A DNA stretch of 54,884 nt from CAKUIA01 sp034180465 (GTDB lineage: Bacteria > Verrucomicrobiota > Verrucomicrobiia > Opitutales > Intestinicryptomonadaceae), in contig JAXFOH010000011.1 in NCBI GenBank assembly GCA_034180465.1, forward strand, positions 1-54,884, given 5' to 3'. A model generated the notes under the pieces. The model was not told the origin of the DNA and made no database searches. It was given only the letters and a program-made list of their open reading frames with translations. The position numbers were made by a program, and so were the translations under genes. Positions 25,832 through 33,382 of this stretch are shown here, in pieces; the first letter of the stretch is position 1; the number at the start of each line of letters is the position of its first letter.

Positions 25832-27295
25832 ATGTTAAGCGCATTCACAAATTGCTTCAAAATACAAGAGTTGCGCCAGCGTTTGTTGCTGATGCTAGGT
25901 CTTGTATTTGTCGCCAGGGTCGGGGCTTCAATTCCCCTTCCCGGAATCGACATGAGCCCACTTATTAGGTTCTATGCCGAAAGCGGCGGCAATTCGGGCG
26001 ACGGGCTTATAGGCTTGTACAATATGTTCACAGGTGGCGCAATGCTCAACGGAGCGTTGTTCGCCTTGGGTATTATGCCCTACATTTCGGCCTCTATTAT
26101 TCTTCAGCTGATGGGTGCGGTAATGCCCAGCATTGCCCGCTTAATGCAAGAGGGCGAAATTGGCAGGCAAAAAATTACCCAATATACCCGTTATTTGACC
26201 TTGTTGATAGCGTTCATACAGGGCATAATGATGCTTTACGCCATTGCGTATACGCCCGAAACTCTCTTTAGGGGCTTCGACAAAAACGTATACGGTTCTT
26301 TGGTTGTTGCCGGTAGCACTCCGCTGTTTATGGCAATGGGCATTGTGTTCTTGGTAACGGGTTCGGCAATATTGATGTGGTTGGGCGAACAGATAACCCA
26401 AAGGGGCATAGGCAACGGTATTTCCATTTTAATTACCGTGGGCATTGTTGCCGACTTGCCGGGGGCTGTTTCGCAAATGTACACATTGGTTGTCGACAGG
26501 CCCATTGGCGCCGACGGTGCAGCCTTTGGCTACCACAAGGCCATTGCCTTGTTTGTCATATTGTTGTTGGTAACTGCCGCTATTATTGCAATGATACAGG
26601 GCGTAAGAAAAATTCCCGTACAGTATGCAAAGAGGGTTGTTGGCAACAAGGTTATGGGCGGTCAAAGCTCGTATTTGCCCTTAAAGGTAAACTATGCAGG
26701 CGTTATGCCTATAATCTTTGCAAGTGCAATATTGCTTTTGCCTCAACAAATTTTCGGATATTTCGGATTAACTACGCACAACATTTGCTTTGGCGTATTG
26801 ATATTCCTTTTCTCGTATTTCTGGGTTTCGATAATGTTTAAACCTTTGCAGATTGCCGACGACTTAAAGCGTTATGGCGGGTATATACCCGGCGTGCGTC
26901 CCGGTGAACCCACTGCAAAGTTCCTAGACTTTATTATGACGCGTTTGACTTTGGTAGGCGCAATATTCCTAACGGCAATCGCGGTATTCCCGAATATTTT
27001 GACAGACGCATGGGGTGTTCCCCAAAATGTTTCGCGTTTCTTCGGCGGCACCGGTGCGCTAATCGCAGTTGGTGTTGCGTTAGATACGATGCGTCAAATC
27101 GAGACATACCTTCTTCAGCGCCACTACGACGGCTTCCTTCAAAAGGGTCGCATTAAGGGCAAGAGCGTTGGCGAAAGGCGTCAGCTTCTCGACTCGAAGC
27201 AGCTTAAAAACCTGTGGGCGTTGTGGACTCCGTTAATTATAATTACGGTTGTCGGCATTGCGGCATGGGTAATCAGAAAGTGGGGCTTGCTCTAA
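25832..27295 (+). CDS. secY: Preprotein translocase subunit SecY
   Basis: Channel of the Sec translocase that exports proteins with signal peptides and inserts membrane proteins. The 487 residues have ten hydrophobic segments; conserved landmarks are RVGASIPLPGID near the start, FALGIMPYISASIILQL in TM2, LGEQITQRGIGNGISILI in TM4 and RGGYIPGVRPG-like YGGYIPGVRPGEPT. It is somewhat longer than the ~440 residues of E. coli SecY, mainly in the periplasmic loop after TM1. No adk gene follows; map comes 70 nt later. Confidence 0.97.
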   Translation: MLSAFTNCFKIQELRQRLLLMLGLVFVARVGASIPLPGIDMSPLIRFYAESGGNSGDGLIGLYNMFTGGAMLNGALFALGIMPYISASIILQLMGAVMPSIARLMQEGEIGRQKITQYTRYLTLLIAFIQGIMMLYAIAYTPETLFRGFDKNVYGSLVVAGSTPLFMAMGIVFLVTGSAILMWLGEQITQRGIGNGISILITVGIVADLPGAVSQMYTLVVDRPIGADGAAFGYHKAIALFVILLLVTAAIIAMIQGVRKIPVQYAKRVVGNKVMGGQSSYLPLKVNYAGVMPIIFASAILLLPQQIFGYFGLTTHNICFGVLIFLFSYFWVSIMFKPLQIADDLKRYGGYIPGVRPGEPTAKFLDFIMTRLTLVGAIFLTAIAVFPNILTDAWGVPQNVSRFFGGTGALIAVGVALDTMRQIETYLLQRHYDGFLQKGRIKGKSVGERRQLLDSKQLKNLWALWTPLIIITVVGIAAWVIRKWGLL

Positions 27296-27365
27296 TTTGT
27301 TAGAGCAACCTCAACCTTGTTCTTTCACATAAACAATAACAACATAATATAGACGGCGCGTAAGT

Positions 27366-28133
27366 ATGATTCCAATAAAATCTGAACGTGATTTAAGGAT
27401 CATGCGTAAAGCATGCGTGATTGCCGCAAACGTACTCGAAAAGCTCTGCCGAGTAGTGCGTGAGGGCATATCCACCTGGGAAATCGATCAGGCGGCCAAA
27501 GAATTTATGGCAGAATATTCTGTGAGAAGTGCTTGCTATAAGTACAAATCGGGCAGCCTACGTTTTCCCTCTTATATATGTACGTCCGTAAACGACGAAG
27601 TAATACACGGCATAGGTTCCCCCTCGCGGATACTCAAGTCGGGCGATATCGTCAGTATGGACGTAAGCGTGGTCTATCAGGGGTTTGTTGGCGACAACAC
27701 CCGCACGGTTGCGGTAGGCAATGTTAAGCCCGAAGTTCTCGATTTAGTAAAGACCTCGCAAGAGGCTTTGATGGAGGGGATAGCGGCGGCTTTGCCGGGA
27801 AACCGCGTGGGTGACATATCGGCCGCAATACAAAGGCGTGTTGAAATTGCAGGCTACGGCATTGTAGAGGAATTTACAGGCCACGGCGTAGGCAAAAAAA
27901 TGCACGAAGAACCCGCTATTCCAAACTACGGCAAGGCCGGAACAGGCCCCGTATTGAAAAGCGGTATGTGTTTGGCCATAGAGCCCATGATAACCCTTGG
28001 TTCACCCGAAATTTTCGGACTTGAAGACGGTTGGACAATTAAAACTGTAGACGGAAAGGCAAGCAGCCATTCCGAACACACGATTTTAGTTACCGATTCG
28101 GGGCCCGAAATTCTGACTATTGCAGATATTTAG
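27366..28133 (+). CDS. map: Methionine aminopeptidase, type I
   Basis: Removes the initiator Met from nascent proteins. The 255 residues carry all five metal ligands at the expected spacing: Asp99, Asp110, His173, Glu206 and Glu237, plus His81 of the substrate pocket (HGIG). It is placed between secY and rpsM as in many bacteria, but infA and rpmJ that usually follow are missing from the 94-nt gap to rpsM, which holds only a weak CGCAA/TTGCG hairpin. Confidence 0.96.
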   Translation: MIPIKSERDLRIMRKACVIAANVLEKLCRVVREGISTWEIDQAAKEFMAEYSVRSACYKYKSGSLRFPSYICTSVNDEVIHGIGSPSRILKSGDIVSMDVSVVYQGFVGDNTRTVAVGNVKPEVLDLVKTSQEALMEGIAAALPGNRVGDISAAIQRRVEIAGYGIVEEFTGHGVGKKMHEEPAIPNYGKAGTGPVLKSGMCLAIEPMITLGSPEIFGLEDGWTIKTVDGKASSHSEHTILVTDSGPEILTIADI

Positions 28134-28227
28134 GCAAAAAAGCCGCAATTTTTGCGATATTTTAAAAAAAGTCTTTTCAAAACGAAAAAAATCAGCAAAC
28201 TAGAACCTTTTAACACTAGAAAATAAT

Positions 28228-28602
28228 ATGCCAAGATTACTCGGTGTAGACATACCAAACAATAAGTGCACGGAATTTGCACTCAGATACATATACGGCA
28301 TCGGTCCGACCAGAGCAAAGATTATTTGCGAAGAAGCGGGTATCGATCCGAAAACGCGCGCGCAGGAATTGTCCGAAGAGCAGCTTAACAGAGTTGTTCA
28401 GGTAATTACTGAAAAGCAATTTAAAGTTGAAGGCGATTTGCGCCGCGAAATTGGCGCCAACCTTAAGAGGTTGACTGCAATTAAGAGCTACAGAGGCTTG
28501 CGTCATGCAAAGGGTCTTCCCGTAAGAGGCCAGCGCACAAGCACAAATGCCCGTACCCGTAAGGGCGCCCGCAAAACAGTGGGTGTAGTTACCAAGAAAT
28601 AA
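28228..28602 (+). CDS. rpsM: 30S ribosomal protein S13
   Basis: Contacts the P-site tRNA and forms intersubunit bridges from the 30S head. The 124 residues contain LGVDIPNNKCTEFALRYIYGIG (helix-turn-helix-like) and the C-terminal LRHAKGLPVRGQRTSTNARTRKG tail that reaches the tRNA. The 94-nt upstream gap may hold a secondary promoter. Confidence 0.97.
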   Translation: MPRLLGVDIPNNKCTEFALRYIYGIGPTRAKIICEEAGIDPKTRAQELSEEQLNRVVQVITEKQFKVEGDLRREIGANLKRLTAIKSYRGLRHAKGLPVRGQRTSTNARTRKGARKTVGVVTKK

Positions 28603-28618
28603 CCGCAGGTAAAATACA

Positions 28619-29128
28619 ATGAGCGAAGATAAAGAACAAAAAACAAGCGTAGCTCCCGAACAGGTGGTAGAACAAGCTGCAGCAGCTCCTGCTGCTCCCG
28701 AAAACGCACAGCCTTCGGCTAAGGACATTCTTGCCGACGAAATCGGCGAAATCAAAGTTCGCAAGGCCAAGGGCAGCAAGAACGTTGTATCGGGCATATG
28801 CCACATTAACGCCACTTTCAATAACACGAAAGTTACATTTACAGACCAACAAGGCAATGTAATCAGCTGGTCGAGCGCAGGCAAAATGAACTTTAGAGGT
28901 TCCAGAAAAAGCACAGCCTATGCCGCCCAAATGGTTACCCAAGACGCCGGCAAGGTTGCAATGAGCCATGGCATGAAAGAAGTTGCCATTAAGGTTCGCG
29001 GCCCTGGCATGGGCAGAGACGCGGCAATACGTTCTCTTCAAACACTCGGCTTTGTTGTTACAAGCATAGTAGACGCAACTCCCGTTCCTCACAACGGCTG
29101 CCGTCCGCGCAAAGCAAGAAGAGTATAA
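28619..29128 (+). CDS. rpsK: 30S ribosomal protein S11 with an acidic, Ala-rich N-terminal extension
   Basis: Lines the mRNA exit cleft near the E site. Usual S11 is ~129 residues; this one has 169. The canonical part starts near residue 46 (RKAKGSKNVVSGICHINATFNNT) and ends with the conserved VPHNGCRPRKARRV. The first ~45 residues are an extra acidic and Ala/Pro/Gln-rich segment (MSEDKEQKTSVAPEQVVEQ...). No internal start has a convincing ribosome-binding site, and the first ATG has CAGGTAAA upstream, so the extension is probably real. Likely disordered. Confidence 0.95.
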   Translation: MSEDKEQKTSVAPEQVVEQAAAAPAAPENAQPSAKDILADEIGEIKVRKAKGSKNVVSGICHINATFNNTKVTFTDQQGNVISWSSAGKMNFRGSRKSTAYAAQMVTQDAGKVAMSHGMKEVAIKVRGPGMGRDAAIRSLQTLGFVVTSIVDATPVPHNGCRPRKARRV

Positions 29129-29161
29129 CACTAACTTTTTAAAGATAAGAGGTATTTTAAT

Positions 29162-29770
29162 ATGGCTCGTTATACAGGACCGACAAGCAGAATTAACCGC
29201 CGCTTTGGACAACCTATTTTCCAGAGCAAGAAGGCTAACGAAAAGAAACCCTATTTACCCGGCATACACGGCAAAACTCTTCGCCGCAAGGTAACCGACT
29301 ATTCTCAGGGTTTGAACGAAAAACAAAAGTTGCGCTATATGTACGGTTTGACGGAAAAACAGTTCCGCCTTACTTTCGAACGCGCAAAGAAACAGCACGG
29401 CGTAACAGGCGAAGTGTTTATGCAACTTCTCGAATGCCGTCTCGACAACATTGTGTATCTTTTAGGATATGCCCGCACACGCAAAGCATCGCGCCAGATG
29501 GTAACACACGGCCACGTTTTGGTAAACGGCAAAAAAACCGACATTCCCAGCTTTGCCTGCAAGCCCGGCGACACAATTGAAGTTTCCGAAAAGAGCAACT
29601 CGCGCCAGATGGCACAAAGGGGTCTCGACGACACCGCATTGCGCACACCCCCGGCATGGCTCGAAAGGGTTGAGGGAGCGTTCAAGGGCACGATAAGCAG
29701 ACTGCCTATCCGCGACGAAATGGACAAGACCATCAACGAACAGCTAATCGTTGAATTTTACTCCCGTTAA
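29162..29770 (+). CDS. rpsD: 30S ribosomal protein S4, zinc-free form
   Basis: Nucleates 30S assembly and, in E. coli, represses the alpha operon. The 202 residues have ARYTGPTSRINRRFG in place of the Cys-containing N-terminal motif, so this is the zinc-independent form. The S4 RNA-binding domain includes RLDNIVYLLGYARTRKASRQMVTHGHVLVNGKK. Its target site could be the leader of rpsM. Confidence 0.97.
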   Translation: MARYTGPTSRINRRFGQPIFQSKKANEKKPYLPGIHGKTLRRKVTDYSQGLNEKQKLRYMYGLTEKQFRLTFERAKKQHGVTGEVFMQLLECRLDNIVYLLGYARTRKASRQMVTHGHVLVNGKKTDIPSFACKPGDTIEVSEKSNSRQMAQRGLDDTALRTPPAWLERVEGAFKGTISRLPIRDEMDKTINEQLIVEFYSR

Positions 29771-29793
29771 TAACTAAAAAGAAGGATTCCAAA

Positions 29794-30786
29794 ATGGCCA
29801 AAAGACTCGGAAAATTTGAACTTCCAAATCGTCTTGTAAAAGACGAAGCTTCGGCGACGCCGACTTACGCAAAGTATGTGGCTGACCCATTTGAAACGGG
29901 TTTTGGGCACACGATAGGCAATTCTCTTCGCAGGGTACTACTAAGCTCGATTGAAGGCGCGGCTATAAGCTCGATAAAAATCGAGGGTGTAGACCACGAG
30001 TTTCAGAGCATAGACGGCGTTGTAGAAGACGTTACCGACATTGTGCTGAATTTGAAAAAGATTAAGATTAAGAGCACTGGCCGCGAAGCCAAGCGTCTAT
30101 TAATCGACGTCGAAAAGGAAGGGCCGGTTACGGCCGCCGACATTCAGCTTGATTCGGACATAACGATAATCAACCCCGAACAGGTTATTTGCACTCTCGA
30201 CACGAAAAAAAGATTTCAGGCCGAAGTGGAAATTTCGACAGGCAGAGGTTGGAAACCCGCCGACGAAAATAAATACGAAGACCAGCCCATCGGTGTAATA
30301 GCCGTAGATTCTCTTTTTAGTCCCATCGATTTGGTAAGATACACGGTGTCGTCGACACGCGTTGGACATATGACCGACTTCGATAAACTTACCCTTGAGA
30401 TTTGGACAGACGGAAGAATCACTCCCGACGAAGCTTTGAAAGAAGCTGCGGTAATTTTGAAATTGCACATCGACGTATTCGACAAGGTAAACGACGAATC
30501 TATCGAATTCGAGGCGAAGGGCAAGGAAGTAAGCGAAGAGCAAAACAGACTTCGCAAGCTTTTGAATATGAGCGTAAACGAAATAGAACTTTCGGTTCGC
30601 GCGGCAAACTGCTTGAACAATGCCAACATCACCACAGTGGGCGAATTGGCAATGAAGAGCGAGCAGGAAATGTTGAAATACCGCAATTTCGGCAAGAAAT
30701 CTCTCAACGAAATAAAGGCAAAGCTCGAACAAATAGGTCTTTCTTTGGGTATGAAGATAGACGAACGTTTAATCGACCAGCCGTAA
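29794..30786 (+). CDS. rpoA: DNA-directed RNA polymerase subunit alpha
   Basis: Dimer scaffold of RNA polymerase and contact for UP elements and activators. The 330 residues comprise the N-terminal domain (1 to about 235, with GFGHTIGNSLRRVLLSSIEGAAI) and the C-terminal helix-hairpin-helix domain (about 255-320, with LSVRAANCLNNANITTVGELA and YRNFGKKSLNEIKAKL). Length and position between rpsD and rplQ are canonical. Confidence 0.97.
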   Translation: MAKRLGKFELPNRLVKDEASATPTYAKYVADPFETGFGHTIGNSLRRVLLSSIEGAAISSIKIEGVDHEFQSIDGVVEDVTDIVLNLKKIKIKSTGREAKRLLIDVEKEGPVTAADIQLDSDITIINPEQVICTLDTKKRFQAEVEISTGRGWKPADENKYEDQPIGVIAVDSLFSPIDLVRYTVSSTRVGHMTDFDKLTLEIWTDGRITPDEALKEAAVILKLHIDVFDKVNDESIEFEAKGKEVSEEQNRLRKLLNMSVNEIELSVRAANCLNNANITTVGELAMKSEQEMLKYRNFGKKSLNEIKAKLEQIGLSLGMKIDERLIDQP

Positions 30787-30810
30787 TTAAAATAGAATTG
30801 GATTTAGACA

Positions 30811-31338
30811 ATGCGTCACAACACACACAGATATCAACTTGGCGTAACTAAAGAGCACAGAGCCTCGATAATGGCTTCGCTTTCGGCGGCTCTTTTCCGC
30901 CACGACAGAATTGAAACAACACTAACTTATGCGAAAGCGCTTCGTCCCTTTGCCGAAAAGATTATCACCTTGGCAAAGAAGGCCTCGTTGGCTGAAGACA
31001 AAGCCGTAAAGCTTCATTACTACCGCTTGGCTCTTGCCCAGGTAAGAGACGAAAGCGCGGTAAAGATGCTTTTCTCGGAAAAGGTTGCCAAGTTTGCAGA
31101 ACGCAAGGGCGGCTATACCCGCATCTACAAGTTGGTTGAAAGAGTAGGCGATGCTTCGCCCATGGCTTTGATAGAGCTTATTGAAGCCGACGATAAGGGT
31201 TATTCTAAAGAAGCAAAAAAGCCCGCCGCCAAGAAAACAGCAAAGAAGGCTGCAACAAAGAAAACCGCAACCAAAAAGACGGCTAAAAAAGCGGAGGGAA
31301 AACCCGCCGAAGAAAAAGCCGAAGAAGTTAAGGCGTAG
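30811..31338 (+). CDS. rplQ: 50S ribosomal protein L17 with a Lys/Ala-rich C-terminal tail
   Basis: The first ~125 residues are normal L17 (MRHNTHRYQLGVTKEHRASIMASL, RHDRIETTLTYAKALRP). A tail of about 45 residues follows, made of KKPAAKKTAKKAATKK-type repeats and an acidic end, like histone H1 or the C-terminal domains of bacterial H1-like proteins. The total is 175 residues against the usual 115-130. It is the last gene of the cluster and a terminator follows. Confidence 0.96.
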   Translation: MRHNTHRYQLGVTKEHRASIMASLSAALFRHDRIETTLTYAKALRPFAEKIITLAKKASLAEDKAVKLHYYRLALAQVRDESAVKMLFSEKVAKFAERKGGYTRIYKLVERVGDASPMALIELIEADDKGYSKEAKKPAAKKTAKKAATKKTATKKTAKKAEGKPAEEKAEEVKA

Positions 31339-31351
31339 CCAAAACTTTTCT

Positions 31352-31390
31352 AAAAAGGCTTAATTCTTTTTGAATTAAGCCTTTTTGCAT
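31352..31390 (+). terminator. Intrinsic terminator of the ribosomal cluster
   Basis: Perfect 15-bp stem: left arm 31352-31366, five-T loop, right arm 31372-31386 ending in T5. It closes the long rplC-rplQ transcript 14 nt after rplQ. Confidence 0.85.
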
Positions 31391-31413
31391 TTTTAAACAA
31401 GCGCAATTTTGGA

Positions 31414-31644
31414 ATGGCAATTTCTTTGGCAGCATATATCGCGGCGGTTATATTGGTGGTTCTTATAGCCGTTTGTGTTATTTCGTGGCACCGCGAGCGC
31501 AAAGAGCTTGCAAATTACGAAAAGCTAACCCATATTGTGATTTTCCATTGCCGCAAGTGCAACGCCGTTTATGCGGCCTACCCCAAAAACGGCAAGGCAC
31601 CTTGCCCAACTTGCAACCACATAAATTCAAGCCTAAAGTTTTAA
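31414..31644 (+). CDS. Small membrane protein with a zinc ribbon
   Basis: A 76-residue frame between the cluster terminator and guaA. Residues 5-24 form one transmembrane helix (AAYIAAVILVVLIAVCVISW), and the C-terminal half holds a CxxC-x16-CxxC zinc ribbon (CRKCNAVY ... CPTCNH), presumably cytoplasmic. It ends 11 nt before guaA and is probably co-transcribed with it. Function unknown; a role in stress sensing or as a zinc-dependent adaptor is only a guess. Confidence 0.75.
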   Translation: MAISLAAYIAAVILVVLIAVCVISWHRERKELANYEKLTHIVIFHCRKCNAVYAAYPKNGKAPCPTCNHINSSLKF

Positions 31645-31655
31645 CAAAAATTTAT

Positions 31656-33194
31656 ATGAATCAAAAAATAGCCGTACTAGATTTCGGTTCCCAATATACT
31701 CAGGTTATTGCCCGCAGAATAAGGGAATGCAACGTGTTTTCCGAAATTATGCCCTTTGGCACAAAGGCAAGCGAACTTAAAAAACAGGGGGTAGTCGGCA
31801 TTATATTGTCGGGCGGGCCCGCAAGCGTTTTGGCAAAAGGTTCGCCCCGTCCCGATGCTGGCATATTCAAGCTTGGCGTCCCCGTTATGGGTATTTGCTA
31901 TGGGCTTCAGCTTATGGGCAAAATGCTTGGCGGCAAAGTAGTTTCCAGCGCACAGCGCGAATACGGGCACGGCCAGCTTTCGTTTAAGGCGCAAGGCGAG
32001 CTTTTAAAGGGCATTAAATCGCCCATGAAAGTTTGGAATTCGCACGGCGACAGAATTGTTCAGTTGCCCGAAGGCTTTAAATCTATAGGCGTTACCGAAA
32101 ATTCGGAATTTGCTCTTATAGAAGATGGCAGGCGCAAGTTTTACGGAATGCAATTCCACCCCGAAGTTGCGCATACGCCAAAGGGAATGGAAATTATAAA
32201 GAACTTTTTGTTCAACATCTGCAAATGCAAGGGCGATTGGACAATGTCGAATTATATCGACAAAGCAGTTGCCGATATTCGCGAAAAAGTCGGCGACAAA
32301 AAGGTTATTTTGGGGCTTAGCGGCGGGGTAGACTCGTCGGTGGCGGCAGCCCTTATACACAAGGCAATAGGCAAACAGCTTACTTGCGTGTTTGTAGACA
32401 ACGGGCTTTTGCGCAAAAACGAACGAAAGGCGGTTGAAGACCTCTTTAAAAATAACTTTAAAATGAAGATGGTTACCGCCAAGGCCGAAGGTGTTTTCCT
32501 TAAAAAACTAAAGGGCGTAAAAGACCCCGAACGCAAGCGCAAGATTATAGGCAAAACGTTTATAACCATTTTCGACAGAGAGGTTAAAAAGCTTGGCAAT
32601 GTGGACTTTTTAGCGCAGGGCACTTTGTACCCCGACGTTATAGAAAGCGTGCCGATTGCCGGCAACCCTGCGGCTTTAATTAAAAGCCACCACAATGTTG
32701 GCGGTCTGCCCAAAAAGATGAAGCTAAAACTCCTAGAGCCTTTGCGCGAATTGTTTAAAGACGAAGTTCGCGCCCTGGGCAAAGAGTTGGGCCTGTCGAA
32801 AGAAGTTTTGTGGCGTCATCCCTTCCCCGGGCCAGGATTGGGCGTTAGGGTTGTGGGCGACATTACCAAAAAGCGTTTGGATATCTTGCGCGAAGCCGAC
32901 GCAATTCTTATAGAAGAAATGAAAGCTTCGGGCTTGTATTACAGCGTATGGCAGGCATTTTGCGTATTCTTGCCGGTAAAAACCGTTGGTGTTATGGGCG
33001 ACGAACGCACCTACGACAACGTTATTGCGCTTAGGATTGTGGAATCGGTAGATGCAATGACGGCGGACTGGGCGCACATTCCCTACGATGTTCTCGCAAA
33101 AATATCTAGCCGCATAATTAACGAAGTTAAGGGTGTAAATCGAGTGGTTTTGGATATTTCGTCGAAACCGCCGTCTACAATAGAATGGGAATAG
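31656..33194 (+). CDS. guaA: GMP synthase (glutamine-hydrolysing)
   Basis: Converts XMP to GMP. The frame is open upstream to 31473, but the conserved N-terminus MNQKIAVLDFGSQYTQVIARR starts at the ATG at 31656, giving 512 residues. The amidotransferase domain has GICYGLQ with Cys81 and FHPEV; the ATP pyrophosphatase domain has the PP-loop GLSGGVDSSVAA near residue 220; the C-terminal dimerisation domain ends KPPSTIEWE, the invariant GMP synthase ending. An intrinsic terminator follows. Confidence 0.97.
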   Translation: MNQKIAVLDFGSQYTQVIARRIRECNVFSEIMPFGTKASELKKQGVVGIILSGGPASVLAKGSPRPDAGIFKLGVPVMGICYGLQLMGKMLGGKVVSSAQREYGHGQLSFKAQGELLKGIKSPMKVWNSHGDRIVQLPEGFKSIGVTENSEFALIEDGRRKFYGMQFHPEVAHTPKGMEIIKNFLFNICKCKGDWTMSNYIDKAVADIREKVGDKKVILGLSGGVDSSVAAALIHKAIGKQLTCVFVDNGLLRKNERKAVEDLFKNNFKMKMVTAKAEGVFLKKLKGVKDPERKRKIIGKTFITIFDREVKKLGNVDFLAQGTLYPDVIESVPIAGNPAALIKSHHNVGGLPKKMKLKLLEPLRELFKDEVRALGKELGLSKEVLWRHPFPGPGLGVRVVGDITKKRLDILREADAILIEEMKASGLYYSVWQAFCVFLPVKTVGVMGDERTYDNVIALRIVESVDAMTADWAHIPYDVLAKISSRIINEVKGVNRVVLDISSKPPSTIEWE

Positions 33195-33205
33195 GCTTTT
33201 TACAG

Positions 33206-33236
33206 AAAACTCCGCAATTTTTTTGCGGAGTTTTTT
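33206..33236 (+). terminator. Intrinsic terminator after guaA
   Basis: 12-bp stem AAAACTCCGCAA/TTGCGGAGTTTT around five T, with T6 tail, 11 nt after the guaA stop. Confidence 0.88.
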
Positions 33237-33267
33237 GTGTAAGTTGAAGGTTTTCTTGAAAATAGTG

Positions 33268-33382
33268 TTGACTAGTTGAGTGTTGCTAAGTTAGTCTACC
33301 TGCGCAATACAAAAATAAAAGGAGTGTTTTATATGAATTCTAAAAAGCTTTTTTTGCAAGTCTGTTTATAGGAGCCGCTGCT
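33268..33382 (+). promoter_or_regulatory. Promoter, ribosome-binding site and out-of-frame signal peptide of the PEP-CTERM gene
   Basis: TTGACT at 33268-33273 with TTAGTC 17 bp downstream is a candidate promoter. AAAGGAG (33318-33324) is one of the clearest Shine-Dalgarno sites in the window and sits 9 nt before an ATG at 33333. That frame reads MNSKKLFLQVCL and stops. With one extra T in the T7 tract (33349-33355), or a -1 slip on T-TTT-TTG, it continues as KLF(F/L)ASLFIGAAAMAFG, a good signal peptide, straight into the main frame at 33383. Confidence 0.6.

Noticed and set aside
28134..28227. rpmJ or infA in the map-rpsM gap
   Set aside because: The 94 nt have no suitable frame with CxxC motifs or OB-fold start.
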